Source: Sclerodactyla briareus (taxonomy: Eukaryota; Echinodermata; Holothuroidea; Dendrochirotida; Sclerodactylidae). Taken from it: DNA of 64,000 nt. This document shows, one piece after another, positions 22,372 through 35,200 of the stretch. Positions within the stretch are counted from its first letter, which is position 1. The number at the start of each line of letters is the position of its first letter. The position numbers and the translations under genes were made by a program. The stretch lies in NCBI GenBank assembly GCA_026419785.1, contig JAODTK010005757.1, positions 62,001-126,000 on the forward strand, given 5' to 3'. A model generated the notes under the pieces. It did no database searches. It saw only the letters and a program-made list of their open reading frames with translations, and was not told the DNA's origin.

Positions 22372-24369
22372 GTACCGTCCTCATAGAAGATTTGTTGTGT
22401 GACCATGTTGATTTTTCCATAGCTTTATAGTACACACTGGCATTGTCCAAACAGTTTGCGCGGAAAAAAAGAAAGAGAAAACCCACAGTCTCATTACCAT
22501 AGCATGTAAGAATAGCAACAGCAAGCTGAATCACTTCGGAAGCGCATCGTATTGTACAAATAAATGTGAGTCAAGGCAAAAGTAAAGTCCTTAATTGCTT
22601 CTGGAAGAATATCTGCGTGAGAGCTAGAACAATAGCGGTTGTTAAGCAAAATTGCTAAGAATCATGGAGATCATTTCACCACTTTAATGTAGTTTGTGGG
22701 TGGAGGTCGCTGTCGAGAACAGAGTGTAATATCTTCTAAACGGCATCATGCGTTTTCGACTAGAAAGTCCGAACCTATTTCTAGCAAATGTTTTACTATC
22801 TAACACTCCAAATTTGTCTTGTCTCTCGTATCATATTACCACTCTACCAATCAGTGTCGTCTCCGATCGAGTGATGAATCCTCGGATCTCATCTTGGCAT
22901 TGGCTAATCCAATGTAACCCAGGCGTACGTGATCGGTATTTGCAATTTTGGGTCCACGGATTAGAGCATTAATGACCCAGGTTTGTCATAGTTAAATACT
23001 CCTCGATTATGGGTGTGGTCTATTACAAAACTGAAATGCATATCAATCATAGGCCCTTCCCGTGATTTATGGCTGTAGTCGTCTTCCCCTCGTAGTGCCC
23101 AGAGTTCAATTGTTTTTTGAAGTGTACTAGAACAAAGTTCGAAGTGTTTTGTGTTACAGCTTGTGTTCTCTTCACGTGCTCCATCGATAATAGTTAACAA
23201 AACCGTTTTTTTCAACACTATCATGTATGAGAATGGACCCGTACCCCTGACAACACTTTTTGAAGTAGAGGTTCATCTTCACTCGCACCCCTCGATAATA
23301 TACAGACCGAAAGTAAATATCTAACATGGGTGCTGGTCGTTAATATATTATTATTATCCTCCCATCATTTTCCATTTTTTGCATCGCCATGTTATACTGG
23401 CAAACTAATGCAAGTTGTTGTTAGCTTCATCACTCAGACATGTATACCTGTTTTGATTGATGTCTACATTGAAAGTCCTGTGCAGTGAAGTGCGATTTCG
23501 CTGGTCAAACCCGCATGCTATCGATCTGCCTATCACCGTCAATTTGTTTGGACAGCATGTCAAGTGGACCTCTAGTTATCGTCCGACCACTTGATAGTCC
23601 GACATGATAGAACGAGCATCATGAGTTATTGTGGCGGAAAATTAAAAAACTGCATCTCTCAACGAGTACTTATCCTTTCTCTGAAATTGCCATCATGTAG
23701 GTGCGTAGTGCTTCATTAATATTATATTTTAATATTTTCTCACACATTTCTGAAACATTGTTAGGGAACTTCTCCCAGAGAAATGGAAGCTTTGACTTTG
23801 CTGAGGTTTTCCGGATGTTGAAAACGGGTGAAGACCTTTGTTTTTTAGTTTATTAGAGGTGAAGGTCAGATGTCTCAAGTGGTTTATTGACCATTGTGTT
23901 TAAATCGTGCTATATATCTTGAGGCAGTGCTCTTTCCGCTTTTCACGAACGATTGGTACGGGTCCATCTAACGTTTTCAGAGACACAACAGTAACGCGTA
24001 TAAAAAAAGGCATTGTCAGACTTGACGTTCATGTATCCTGATTGGAGCCTGGAACTTATATTTGATGACAGTGTGCTCTTGTTGCCCACCAGACATACAA
24101 ACAGATACATTATAGCTATTGTTGATTAACCTATAAACAATTGTGCGAAAAAGTGCTAATTCCCTCCTTCTATTGAGTACGAGGGAGGCTAATGCCTTAA
24201 TTGAACTTCAGCACATGGTATCTGGGTCGGGGGGGGGGTTTTGGATCTGAGGTACTCGTCATCTAGTTTTCATATTGGCGGGGGGGGGGGAGTGCGACAA
24301 GAGCTTTAAATCGCGGTGGTTAATGACCCCGACGCTCACCTCCGATCTCACCTTCTTTGAATGTCAACG
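22372..24369. other. unassigned sequence with two short poly(G) runs
   Basis: No gene recognised. Poly(G) runs lie at 24229-24238 (10) and 24280-24290 (11), 41 bases apart, just left of the SINE copy. An AT-rich patch lies at 23717-23745. Confidence 0.5.
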
Positions 24370-24540
24370 ACGGACCATGCTGCTGAGAGGTAGTTTTGTA
24401 CCCTGCCCCAGTTTAATTGTGCTGAGCTCCTAGTGAAAGGGCAAGAGGGGGGGAGAGGGAATTTTTCCAGTCTTTGGTATGACTCGAACCTGGGCTTCGA
24501 CACCCTCTTTCCCACGGTGTAAGGCACACCCGCATCTAGG
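24370..24540 (-). mobile_element. tRNA-derived SINE, copy 1
   Basis: On the minus strand, a pol III B-box GGTTCGAGTCATACC (plus about 24478-24492) lies downstream of a tRNA-like head. It is followed by CCAAAGACTGGAAAAAT and then the core CTCAGCACAATTAAACTGGG, GCAGGGTACAAAAC. The same order (B-box, CCAAAGA, AAAAAT, CTCAGCAC, GGGCAGGG, ACAAAA) occurs in the second copy at 57.9-58.1 kb. This shows a family with a conserved core behind the tRNA head, as in several widespread marine-animal SINEs. The A-box is not clear. The copy is old and truncated or decayed at both ends, and boundaries are approximate. Confidence 0.7.
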
Positions 24541-24580
24541 ACCCATTTATTCCAGCATTCTTTGCTTGCGGGGATGGGGA

Positions 24581-24600
24581 GGGGGGGGGGGGGTGGGGGG
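24581..24600. repeat. poly(G) tract with one T
   Basis: Thirteen G (24581-24593), one T, then six G. It follows GGGGATGGGGA, so there are four G-runs in a row with short gaps, which fits a G-quadruplex pattern. Confidence 0.9.
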
Positions 24601-27600
24601 CGAGAGGGTGGGTCTCATGCCCGTTAAAAAACGTTTTCCATTCAGAATAAATGAGAGCATCATAACATGTGGTGTTGCTATCATGGGTCAATTGTACTAT
24701 TATGAGGTGCCATGAGTTTTTCGTGGAATTGTTTTACGGTCTATAAGTATCCCGTCTGCCACCCAGTATTGTTTCTACCCAACGCCAATGTCTCAGAGTG
24801 ACTCGTAATACAGCGGTTAACTTTCATCGGGCCCATTGTAAGGAGTGAACCATTTAGTTTGGTTAAAGGAGGACTTGGATTCCGAGACTGATTTGGAGTA
24901 TTTCAGAAATGTCTTGTTCACATGGTTTATATACTGTTGACCTCTGGTGACTATGGATGACCTTTGACGCTGACCACATAGAAACACATAGAGTACGACA
25001 GAGACCGTGTACTCATTGTGGTGAACCTGGCCCCAGGTATGAGCTGGATCCCATCTAGGTGGGATGCACTTATCGTGTTCAAAACCGGGGATCGTCCCAA
25101 CAATGAAACCTCTGGTACTTTCCTAAAAGTAGCAGCTGTCATGCACCGAATTTCAACTTGATCAGACCAATCAACTTGACCTATTAACCACAAAATCCCT
25201 GAATATCATGACCCTCTAGGAATTAATCCTAATCCTCGTCTGTGGGCCTCCAGCAGTGCCGGATTAGGATCGATGCTCAAATGTGCCTTCCTATTCACAT
25301 AGAATAGTTTTATTTACTTTCTACAGTTGTCTATGAGATTATTTGTTTTCTATCTGGGGCTACTTTCTGTCGGGAATGGAAAGCTCATAGGAAAATGACG
25401 TCACTGGGTAACTCAGATGGCAATGCAGTCGATGTATCATTAACCCCGTCTTCAGTTTGACCCTGCAGGTTTCAGTTATTACTGAGGCATTACGTTTACC
25501 GTCTGCCTATTTCTCTAAGTGATCTGTTTCCCTATATGCGACATACTGACATGTTGGCTTGAGAACTTTTCGGCAAATTGTTGCACGATATGGCGCGAAA
25601 GAGTGATTTGCGTGGAGAATCATTTAAGGTACTTATGAAGGCAGTTCCCCAGTGCCATTCACAAACAAACAATCAATGTTATAACGTGTTACAACCTTTC
25701 CGGGTACGAACCCGAGCTCAGTTCAGAGTAGCGACCCCTCGCATACAGGCCTTTCTAGAACGGGGACCCCATTTCTCATTATCCCACCTCGGAGGACAGG
25801 TACGTGGTGAACTGTATTGTTATGTGATTCGGGAAACAGTCCCCATCTAATATATTAAAGACTCTAGTTCACGTAACCACACGTGTTTGTTATTTTTGGC
25901 AAGAACGCAGCCTGCTCATGTTTTGCTATACTGAAGTATCCGTGCCTGAATCGAACTGACACTCATTGATGTGTGGCTCTTTTATACCTGTTCTCCTCTC
26001 ATTCAGGATGTATTGCTAGTCCAAACGGGTCATGGACTCTGTTTCATTGTTCCACGGCTTCCCCTTGAGCGTATTCTCTGCTGATACAAATTGGTGGAAT
26101 TGCCAAAAGGTATAAGCTAATTGGGCAACAAACCTACAGAAACTTGACATGGGTCCAAGACTGCCCACGGCGTAGTTACCCATCTCCTCGAGGCATTCGT
26201 TTTCATCAACGCACTCAGGAGAATCATGTAACTGCTAAAAGTGGTTTTTAGCTGGTACACTCCAAATCTTTGTTGGATTTAGGTGTGAGGATGCAGACTA
26301 TGTCTGAACGACCCGTGGTAACACGTCCGTCGTGCTAATATTCTACTACTTCGTCATGTTCTATGGATTCATTCCGATGGCCTGAATATTATAGGTTAGA
26401 ATTGAGTTGTTACTCCTGGTACTGGATATGGTGAACCTCCACTTCACAGTTTTTTTAGTTCCACGAACGAGCCAGGCAATACATGTTAAAATATACGGAA
26501 TTCAACTAGAGGAGGTCTATAAAAGCAGAAGCTCGTACAAGTAGACCCCCTGATAAACTGTGACTAATAAAAAGCAAGCGAACACTAGTCCCAATAGAAA
26601 AGCAACCCCCCTCCCTCGCCTCCCTCAAACGCTAGCCATTGGCCACAACAGCAATGAGCACGCAGCCAAATACCTCGTGGAGAACCTGCTACAAAGTCTG
26701 CTCAGACTGCCATAACTTTGGAAATTGATAGTTTGGTTTATTATGCAATCATCCCAATACTTTGCTGCCGCCACTTTTGCTTGCCTTTAGAAATTACTAC
26801 TTTTCGGCGGCGGTATTTTCAATGTTATTACCCTCCTCCCCTGGTTACTTCACACATTGTCTGGTCATGGAACCGATTTTAACCATCATCATGAATTTCG
26901 GGCTCCCTTTAAACATAGGCTTTCGAAAGGATTTAACCAAAAAGAAACGTAAGAGATATCTCAGCCGTCTCTAACATTGTCCCTCTGGCTATGTAATGTA
27001 AGCAAATATTTGTGCGGAAAAAAAATCTAGACAAGCACTTCGTGGGGATTTTGTGGCGGAGTCAAAAGTCAGCTGGTCCAGAATTTTTAATGCATAGATT
27101 CATTAAAACACTAATAAAATAACACTATCAAACAGTTACCCACCGCGAGCTTGCGTCCTCCACAGAATATATCCAACAATGTGAATCGAAACGGAATATT
27201 ATAGTTTTTACACAAACAAGCGTTATCCAGGCACTTTCTGATGTACTTTTTTTCTTGTCAGCCTGAGTGAAATCACGTTTCTACAATTTTTCACATAATT
27301 CCTTACTAAGTACTCCCTTCAATGCATTCGCCAGCAGGTACACGTCGTTTTGTCTCAATACTTGCGAATATTGTTTGTTGGGTACTCGGATTCTGACTAG
27401 GGGGGGGGGGGATCTGAAATATCCACTAGTGTCCTGTTATTGCTACACTTCAAACTCTGCAACCTCAAATCTCCCTCCAAATTGGATTGTCATGGCAGTC
27501 ACTACTAACCAATGATCTGCTGTTTGGCCGGGTTTGAATTATTGGAGATGGATTAATTCTTGACCAGGCGGGCGTAAATTACAACCCACCACTACTATAC

Positions 27601-28300
27601 CGACACTGATTGCGATATATATACTTCTCTCTAAATCATAAGGGTTTGCTGGGTTCAATGTATCAGATCAGGCAGTAAAGACGACAATTTTTCTTGTTTC
27701 AAAGGAAACATCACAAATCAAAATGGTAGTTGGTATTCTTTAATATATCTGACGGTTAACCCCTCAAACCATAAAGTTCTTCGTTTCGCAACCATTATCA
27801 TGTTCACCACAGCCCCTATGACCACAGGGAACGTGAGATGTTCAAATGCCATCGGATTCTTTTGCGCCATTCACACGACGCGTGTGTGGGAACGGTGTCA
27901 TTAAGTGGTATCGGTATTTGTGAGTGGCTCTGAAACTGGAACATATTTTTCAAGAGGGTGAGACGCAGGGTGGGTAAGTTTGATCTGTAATTTAGTTTTA
28001 GTCGAGTCATAGTATTGGAATATAAACGTGAAATTACAGATTCATTGTGGACCATGATAAGCGAGATACTACACTCGTCCACCTGATCGCTGCTATTCCT
28101 GTGGTTGTCCTCGTATCTTCAAGTATGGTTTTGTATTCCTGTCATAAGAGCTTCACTTGAACGATGAGGAGAACAGCAAGGTTTCCTCGTCACGAAGAGC
28201 GCCGATAGGCGTTGTTGGCCGCGCGGATACATATATATATTTTCAATATGCGTGACGGATGGTTCGAGGTTCTGTCGATGAAAGATTGGTCTGTTTTCCC
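24601..28300. other. unassigned sequence
   Basis: No gene recognised in 3.7 kb. Near 24937-24975 TGACC-type hexamers recur (GTTGACCTCTGGTGAC, ATGACCTTTGACGCTGACC), resembling clustered nuclear-receptor half-sites or a fragment of an uncharacterised repeat. A poly(G) run of 12 lies at 27400-27411. Confidence 0.45.
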
Positions 28301-28331
28301 TTTTTTTTTGTTTTTTTTTTTTTTTTTTTTT
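28301..28331. repeat. poly(T) tract
   Basis: Nine T, one G, then twenty-one T. On the minus strand this is an A-rich tail of about 30 bases, compatible with a retroposed tail. No body was recognised next to it. Confidence 0.9.
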
Positions 28332-31300
28332 CGTGGGCGCATGTGTTCCCTCTGCCATGGTGAATGTACATCGATTATCGATTACTCGTTATCCATTGAA
28401 GGTTTTGATGGACTCCTTCCTCGGTTCACCGGTTATACGCCCGACGGGTTCTCATTATGCTGCGGGTTACATTACCTCTATACAGGGTGTTTAGAATCCT
28501 CAGCACCACTGACTCACTAATTTCTCCACCATCGCAGTGCCTGGATCACGTCGAACGAGCAGTTGACTGCTTCGTCCGCTCATGGTTCGAGAGCGTCTTC
28601 TTTGTCCCAACACTTGCTTGCTCACGCTGTCCGCGTTCGCTCTTCGTCGTCGTTTTAAGACCTACACGGCCTCTTGTTTGGGAATCCAGCTTGAGTCCTC
28701 ACTGTGATGGAAGCGGCTTTTTAGTGGTGGTTCATTGATACGCGATCTCGATCCCGTGGGTATATTGGAGAGTCTCGGCGATTTGGTATTTCTCATGGAG
28801 GATCTTGTTGTTGTGCTGGCTGGTCCATGACATACAAGTGGCGGAGTTTGTCGGCGGCGGACCCAACCCTTTTTGAGACGATGTTTCTCTTTCTGATTCT
28901 TCCCTCGCTGAGCCGATGTTTCCGGTTAGGTCTCGAAACTCAATGTTCTCAGGCATTGCGACATGTCCATTTTCTCAAAGGCTTCAACTCGTGATCTGTG
29001 GTTGACTGGCGCCCTCGATTTTTAGCCGACCAGGTCGTTCCAGGTCGTCACTCTGTCGGAAGAAAACTGTTCATTTTATATGATTTCCTCTGTACTCGCC
29101 CATCGATTGAGCTAATCCATGTTTAACAGAGATAGTTCTTTCAGTTGACCCATTGGTGCTCGACCGCGGGAGCATTGCATACTTTATGCTCGTCGTCCAC
29201 ACTTAAGGTTTTATTCCTCACAGAAAAGCAAAATAAATATTATCTATCACCATTGGTCAACGAGTGTTACTGTCTTTTCACGCGATTTGCGATAGTCAAG
29301 CTACCGTGGCTAGATACACCTCCCTTCAGCGACAAGTTTATTTCCTCCACTCGGTTGGCCCGCATCATCGATCCTTGACCTGGAAACGCTGTTGTAGCGA
29401 CACACTTCTCGAACAGCTCTCCGATTCTTTGTTGAGTGAACCGATTTTCTGATGACCTAACTACTATTCATCTTCGTTCACAGTCTACATTGTTTTCCCT
29501 TTGCATTAGTTCAACTCCAGATGGACTATCGTCTACTCGATTGTATAGTTTATCTGTTCTTCCAGTCCCAGATGTATTTTGACACTCCGTTTCGTGGAGT
29601 TTCCTGCTGTGTTTTCATCGACCTCTGCCACCTACTTATTTTGATAGTTTTATGTTAAATTACAGTGGAGAGTCTATCCTGGTTTATCTCGTCGTTACTA
29701 TTCCTAACAGTAATAATGTCTTGACCCCTTTGATTGCTTTCTCCCGTTACATGTTATGTCCAACTATCTGTACAGCCATATGTTGTGGCTTGAATAACTA
29801 TGGTTGGTCGTGTGGTTAATAGATAGAAAACAGCGGGCTATTCGGGCAAGACATCATTTGCCTTCAGTGCTTCATTATACGGCTTCTTCCGGAATACTAA
29901 ACTGCAGTGGTTAATTCATCCAGTTTCCACTATTGTTTTCCCTTTTTAATCCCCACTGAATGAATACCACTGACGATGCAAGATTAAATGTATCTTTAAA
30001 AAAGGTGAGCTGCCCCGTTCCATGGACCTCGACTGGGTGTAGGGTTACTGCAGTAGGTCTCAGCACTGTCAGGTGGTGTGACACGCCACTAAATCGCTTA
30101 CTAGGCGTCTCTTGTCCTTTCCTCACATTGTCAATATATACCCTACATTTCGGTACTTTCTCCCTATTCCTTTGTTAATTAGGAACACTTGGACATTTGG
30201 GTTTGTTTTCTCTTTTGTTCAGCATGATACAAATGTGATTTATTATTTTCTTTTTATTATTATTATTGTTACTCTCATGATTTTTCTTGAGGTTCCTCGG
30301 TCCTCTCTGTTTATTCGCCAATACTCTTGTCTCAAGGATTCTAATAAAGTGGGCTAAGGAGCAACGTGTCTTGTATTAAAAAACAACCATAATCCAGGGT
30401 TAGACAGGCGAAAGAGAGTAGAAAAGAGCTATATATTATTGGATTTGATATATGGATCCTGAGAGGCCATGGAAGACGATTGATGATATATTACAGTTGT
30501 TGTTTTTTACTTCGAACTTTCTTTCGAAATCTTTTTTTATTTCCCCAAACTGATGCTCATACCTGCAATAAAGTATTACTCCAACATTATTGGATTCTTG
30601 TTCGTATGCAAATTCAGGTTGCTTGAGATCTACATTTACATTGCTATTGCTTCGTTCTACAGTTTTATTCGAAAACGTTTTACAACGTTTTCAAAAGAAA
30701 AGCAGATATAATGATTACATCAAACACTTCATCCTCCACATAACAAATAAAGTAAAATAGCTCCCATCATTGAAACCTGTTACGCTTCCACCCGTATCTG
30801 GTAACTGACCTTAGCATCGCCTACGATTGAAATACACCATGCAAGGCTATCCTCTTTGTAACATATGTTACAAATCCTTAGTACCCTTGTTCTCTTTATA
30901 TTCGGCATTAATAGCCTAGCCTGGACGTAGACCTATAATACGGGAAAACTTAGCAATTTTTCAAAGATCGTTGTACGAATCCAAGCATCAATAACTTCAA
31001 TCGTGCAATAGTGAGATCATGTTCCGTGTTTTCGAACATTACGTGTGGACAATGAATGCAATCCGCAACCGAGATGATGTACGCACTCTATATGTATTCC
31101 TCTACAACATAATAGCACGCAATATTCGTCAAAGGACCAATTCAGCAACTCGTAAATACGTCAATACGACTAATTATTCTATTCTTCAATTATTCTGGGT
31201 CATCGCCCCTAACATTTCCCCCTATAGCTCCCAGTCCAGCAGTTTAAGAGTGATTCAGCAGATATGTCAGCACGCATCTTCCCGTGTCACGATGACATCA

Positions 31301-31571
31301 GTGTAGACCGTATTGTTTTTATTCTCCCGAATATGTGGTAGTATTCCCAAATGAGCGTGGTCAACTGTTAGTACGTCCCATCCGTGGATCTCTCTCCTGT
31401 GGAACAAAACGAAATATTCTTTCTCAGGTATAAGATGACCTGCTTGCGGTTCGTACCGTGGTGGAGAGCAATCTTCATCTGAACATCGCGAAAACAGCAT
31501 CCCATACAATCAGATCATGTGGTTCTTAGCTGCGATGTACTACGTGTTTGAACTGAACAACCTACAAAAGG
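28332..31571. other. T-rich unassigned sequence
   Basis: The plus strand is visibly T/C-rich from about 28.4 to 30.4 kb. No domain was recognised. At 30221-30275 the sequence GATACAAATGTGATTTATT followed by an ATT run resembles the 3' end of CR1/L2-type LINEs (compare 18.53-18.58 kb), but no coding part is visible upstream. It is noted here rather than called as an element. Confidence 0.4.
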
Positions 31572-32240
31572 ATTAGGCGCTGACGCCTAGTATACCTAAG
31601 ATGTTTCTCTTCACCTAGGAGCCAAGAAAAGTTTCACCAATCGTTCTAAGCATCAGAACACACATGCAAGCATAATCGGACTTCTAGAATTGTCAACTCA
31701 TTTTGGTCATAAACTTCAAGATGATTTTACTAAAATAATCGTGATCCGTATCAACCAGCCATTGTTTGGCTCGTACGACAATAAAGCCGATGCCATGGCA
31801 TACATTAAACGATGCGGACGTGTGTGAAGTAGACTGTTTATCATAAGTTTGCGGGAGAGGTTGGTTTTTAAAAAAAGGAAGTTGACAGTCATGTGGTCGT
31901 TGCTGTGATGTCTGCAATACAAGTTGAAACCAACGACAGACGCCTACGTATATCTAAGATTTTTTGGGAGCCGAGAAACGTTTCACCTAACTCTACTAAG
32001 CACACCAACACATACCAAGCATATTCAAAGCTTTTGCAGTAATGGTCAACTATTTTGTCATGGGGCACAAGCATGTTTTACTAATATATTCCGTTATCGT
32101 ATCAACAGCAGTGTTTTTGCCCTACTGATATGGAGCACGATGCCTGAAACATTCGAAAGATGAGGACGTGGTCTGTATAACATGAATGTGAACAAGGATT
32201 TTTCGAGAGAGCGTGCTATTTAGAAAGAAATAAAATTGTA
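31572..32240. repeat. tandem duplication, two units of about 350 bp
   Basis: Unit 1 starts near 31583 (GACGCCTAGTATACCTAAGA) and unit 2 near 31935 (GACGCCTACGTATATCTAAGA). Homology continues through GGAGCC(A/G)AGAAA, GTTTCACC, TCAA..AT..TTTGTCAT, TTTTACTAA, CGT.ATCAAC, GATGCC and GAGGACGTG-like blocks. The copies have diverged considerably, with many short gaps, so the duplication is old or the sequence is noisy. No shared open frame or known family is visible. Confidence 0.75.
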
Positions 32241-35200
32241 TATTGATGTGCAAAGTACATGGATATTTTAGCAAACTGCATGATTCATGGATAAGGACGT
32301 TGAATTGCTTCAAGAGGACGGTATTGCGGTATTAATGCCGCATTGATAACATGTAAACTTTCGCCTTCTCAGTCCTCGTTAAAATATACTTGTCTGATCT
32401 TGCGAAACCTCTCGCCCAATGGTGTAGAGACTGTTCATGTAAATCGTAAATATGTTGTTCGTTGTTGTATATCGGTTCCAGCATCCGCACCTATGATTAC
32501 CATCTAAGGCAGAGCCGATCCCGGTGGCTAGGTCTCACTATGAAACAAACACGACGCACTGGGCGCGCGGCCATGCCCCAGTGTCAGCCTGGGTTTCTCG
32601 AGCGTGACTCCGATTCTATATAAAAACGGAGGCTTGGGAAGACCAACGCATTTAACTCCCAAATTCCACGGTATCCATACCTTCACCAAGTTTGACATGC
32701 CGGCGCACATCCACGCGAAAACAGTTCCTAGTTGGCTTCCTCGCGTTGTCAATATTCTTCGTAGTCGACCTCGGTATCCACCCGCTGTGAAATGTATGAG
32801 GGATTTAGAAGTAAATGTGATGTTGTAGTACTGACATGCCCATATAATTATAAGGAACCGAATTTAAGTTGTTGGTGGACGGGAACGTCCCTTATTCTGG
32901 CGGCATCGCCCATGTTAGGTCACGTTAATTCCCGTTCATATAGTCAACAATATTGCTCATATATTCCTATCCTGGCTATTTCGAAAATCGTATCTTACTA
33001 CCTAATACTGCCAAGTTTGGTGATGACGATGAACCTACTTTTCTATAGTTTCAGGAGTAGATTTCTAGATATTTAGAAAAGATGTAGATACTAGAAGGTT
33101 GTGAATCATTGGCAGAATGTCCTCCAGAACCTTAATGGAGGACTGTATAGCTGAATAAGAACTTAAATGTGTGCTTAGAACAACTTAGTTGGCATATAAA
33201 TGAATATCATATAGCACTTTGCTTTCTACACAACCAGTAGGATGTTTGTTCAAAATTAATGGTACGGATTCAATCTTTTATTCGAATAAATCACTAGGCC
33301 ACTGCTCATTGTTACCAGCTTTCCTTGAATATAAGCATATATTCTTCGTATACATTTTTTTTCCGCTCCTAAACGAATACTGAATACCTTGAATTTTGAC
33401 TGGAGAAATAAGTCCATGTTTTAACTTTTTCGTATTGCATATTGGTCAATGCGTAACAAAACTTACTGTATATTTCAATGATAATGTGTTCAACGTGTCC
33501 ATGCTGCACAATTCACCATTTAACATTTGTTGTATGTTTAGGTATCTCCATTACTGTAGTATGCTACTCTCCATTTTGAATATTACTGCAGGTCGGTTAC
33601 GAATTGCAAATGAAATGCTGAGGAAAAAAGGTTTCATGACTACTTCACATTCAGGGCGCCTGAAATGTGTACATGTGCATTCACGCATAATGGATATGAT
33701 TCTCCCACTCATATCATACGATTGGTGTGTACTCTGTTTTGGGCTTCTTGATAACATCTAGACATAATTTCATTTCGGAAAATAATTAGTCCTATGAGCC
33801 GGGATTGTGTAGAGTTTGGGAGAATCCTGCTGTAGGGAATAGACGACACACATATCGAGGAGTCAGTTGCAGTACCCCTACAGATCCACCTACGCCAGAA
33901 TTAAGTTATATACCAATATTCACCCCCATCCTGATTGTATATTCCCCATCCGGGCATCACACAAACAAAGGGCAATATATAGGTCCCTTTCAACCCGATA
34001 ATGTGAGCTTTCTTTCTTTTCAGACATGTGGGCTGCAACGTAGCCTGCGTTACGTCATTTCGCAAATTAGAATCGTGTCCCGAGCAAAGAAGGCTACAAT
34101 GAAATTCACTGAAATACTTTGAGGTTGATTATAATATTCTTCTTAATGAATTGTAAAAATATGAAAGGTTACGGCAACAAAAAATGAACGCATATATAGA
34201 ATATGCACCGACTGCAAAGTTAAGAGTGTCCAAACGCGAACCTCGCAAACTGTATTATCAATAGTACATAGTCAACAGGTTTATTGTGGGGCTACGCAAT
34301 TTGGTTAAGTTCATTCCGGTATACCTCCGTTGTAATTATAAGTTCCTGGTTTGGAGTTTTTAGCTCAGGAACGAAATCTAAGATTGTTTAATAATAATCG
34401 GTTTGTGTGCGTGTTCCTGGTCGAAGTCTCAAGTTCTCATCACATTCTAATACTTAGATGTACGTCATTAGAGTGTTTATTTGTTCCCACATAGCTATCC
34501 TGCTGCGGTACTAGTCTCGATACTGCTGAGGATAACATTGTTTAATTTCGTGTATTCCATGTAGCAATAGGATATTTGCGTTCGCACATGACGGTAACAC
34601 AAAAGATATATCGGGATAGTTGACAAATTGTGTTTGTTGGTACTGAATAGTCACTGAAAAACGTTCCTAGCGCATGTGTGAGAGCACTGTTAATTGAGTT
34701 TTGCATATCCATTACGCATCTCTATCGTTGAACCAACCGTTCGTCAATGAAAGTCCTTACTCGCGATACTTGTTAACCCAATAACTGTTCCCATATTTAA
34801 CATCTTGGGCTGTGAGGAGTTCTAGCAAATGACGGACGATAATATTGTCTTTGGAAGAAGTAGCGCACTATTGTGCGAGAAATGACTACGCAGTTACAAG
34901 GTTTCCGGGACATCGACTGCTGCTAACCCTCAAGGTGACTTCAGGTGCTCGATAGCACCGTTATCGTGTTAACAAGTTCTCAAGCTTCAAACTTGACCTC
35001 AGGTGACCCTGAGACTCACATAAGAAAAATTATGGCTCTCTACTCCAATATGGGGAACCACATACCCAATACGAGCCACACAACACTCTTTTGTTCTACC
35101 TTTACTGTAATTATAGGGTTTTAAGTTTTGGCCACTCTTGGCCTTGGTGACCTCAGACCAAAACATAGGATTCCTTCTTAGAACCCAAAATTTTCTGCTG

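Noticed and set aside
28440-29460. Suspected retroelement coding region on the plus strand
   Set aside because: Several open, protein-like stretches but no catalytic or family motif on either strand. T-rich composition explains the open frames.
30221-30275. Possible third LINE 3' end (ACAAATGTGATTTATT plus ATT run)
   Set aside because: No coding remnant or GGCGCTATA box upstream. An ATT microsatellite explains it equally well.
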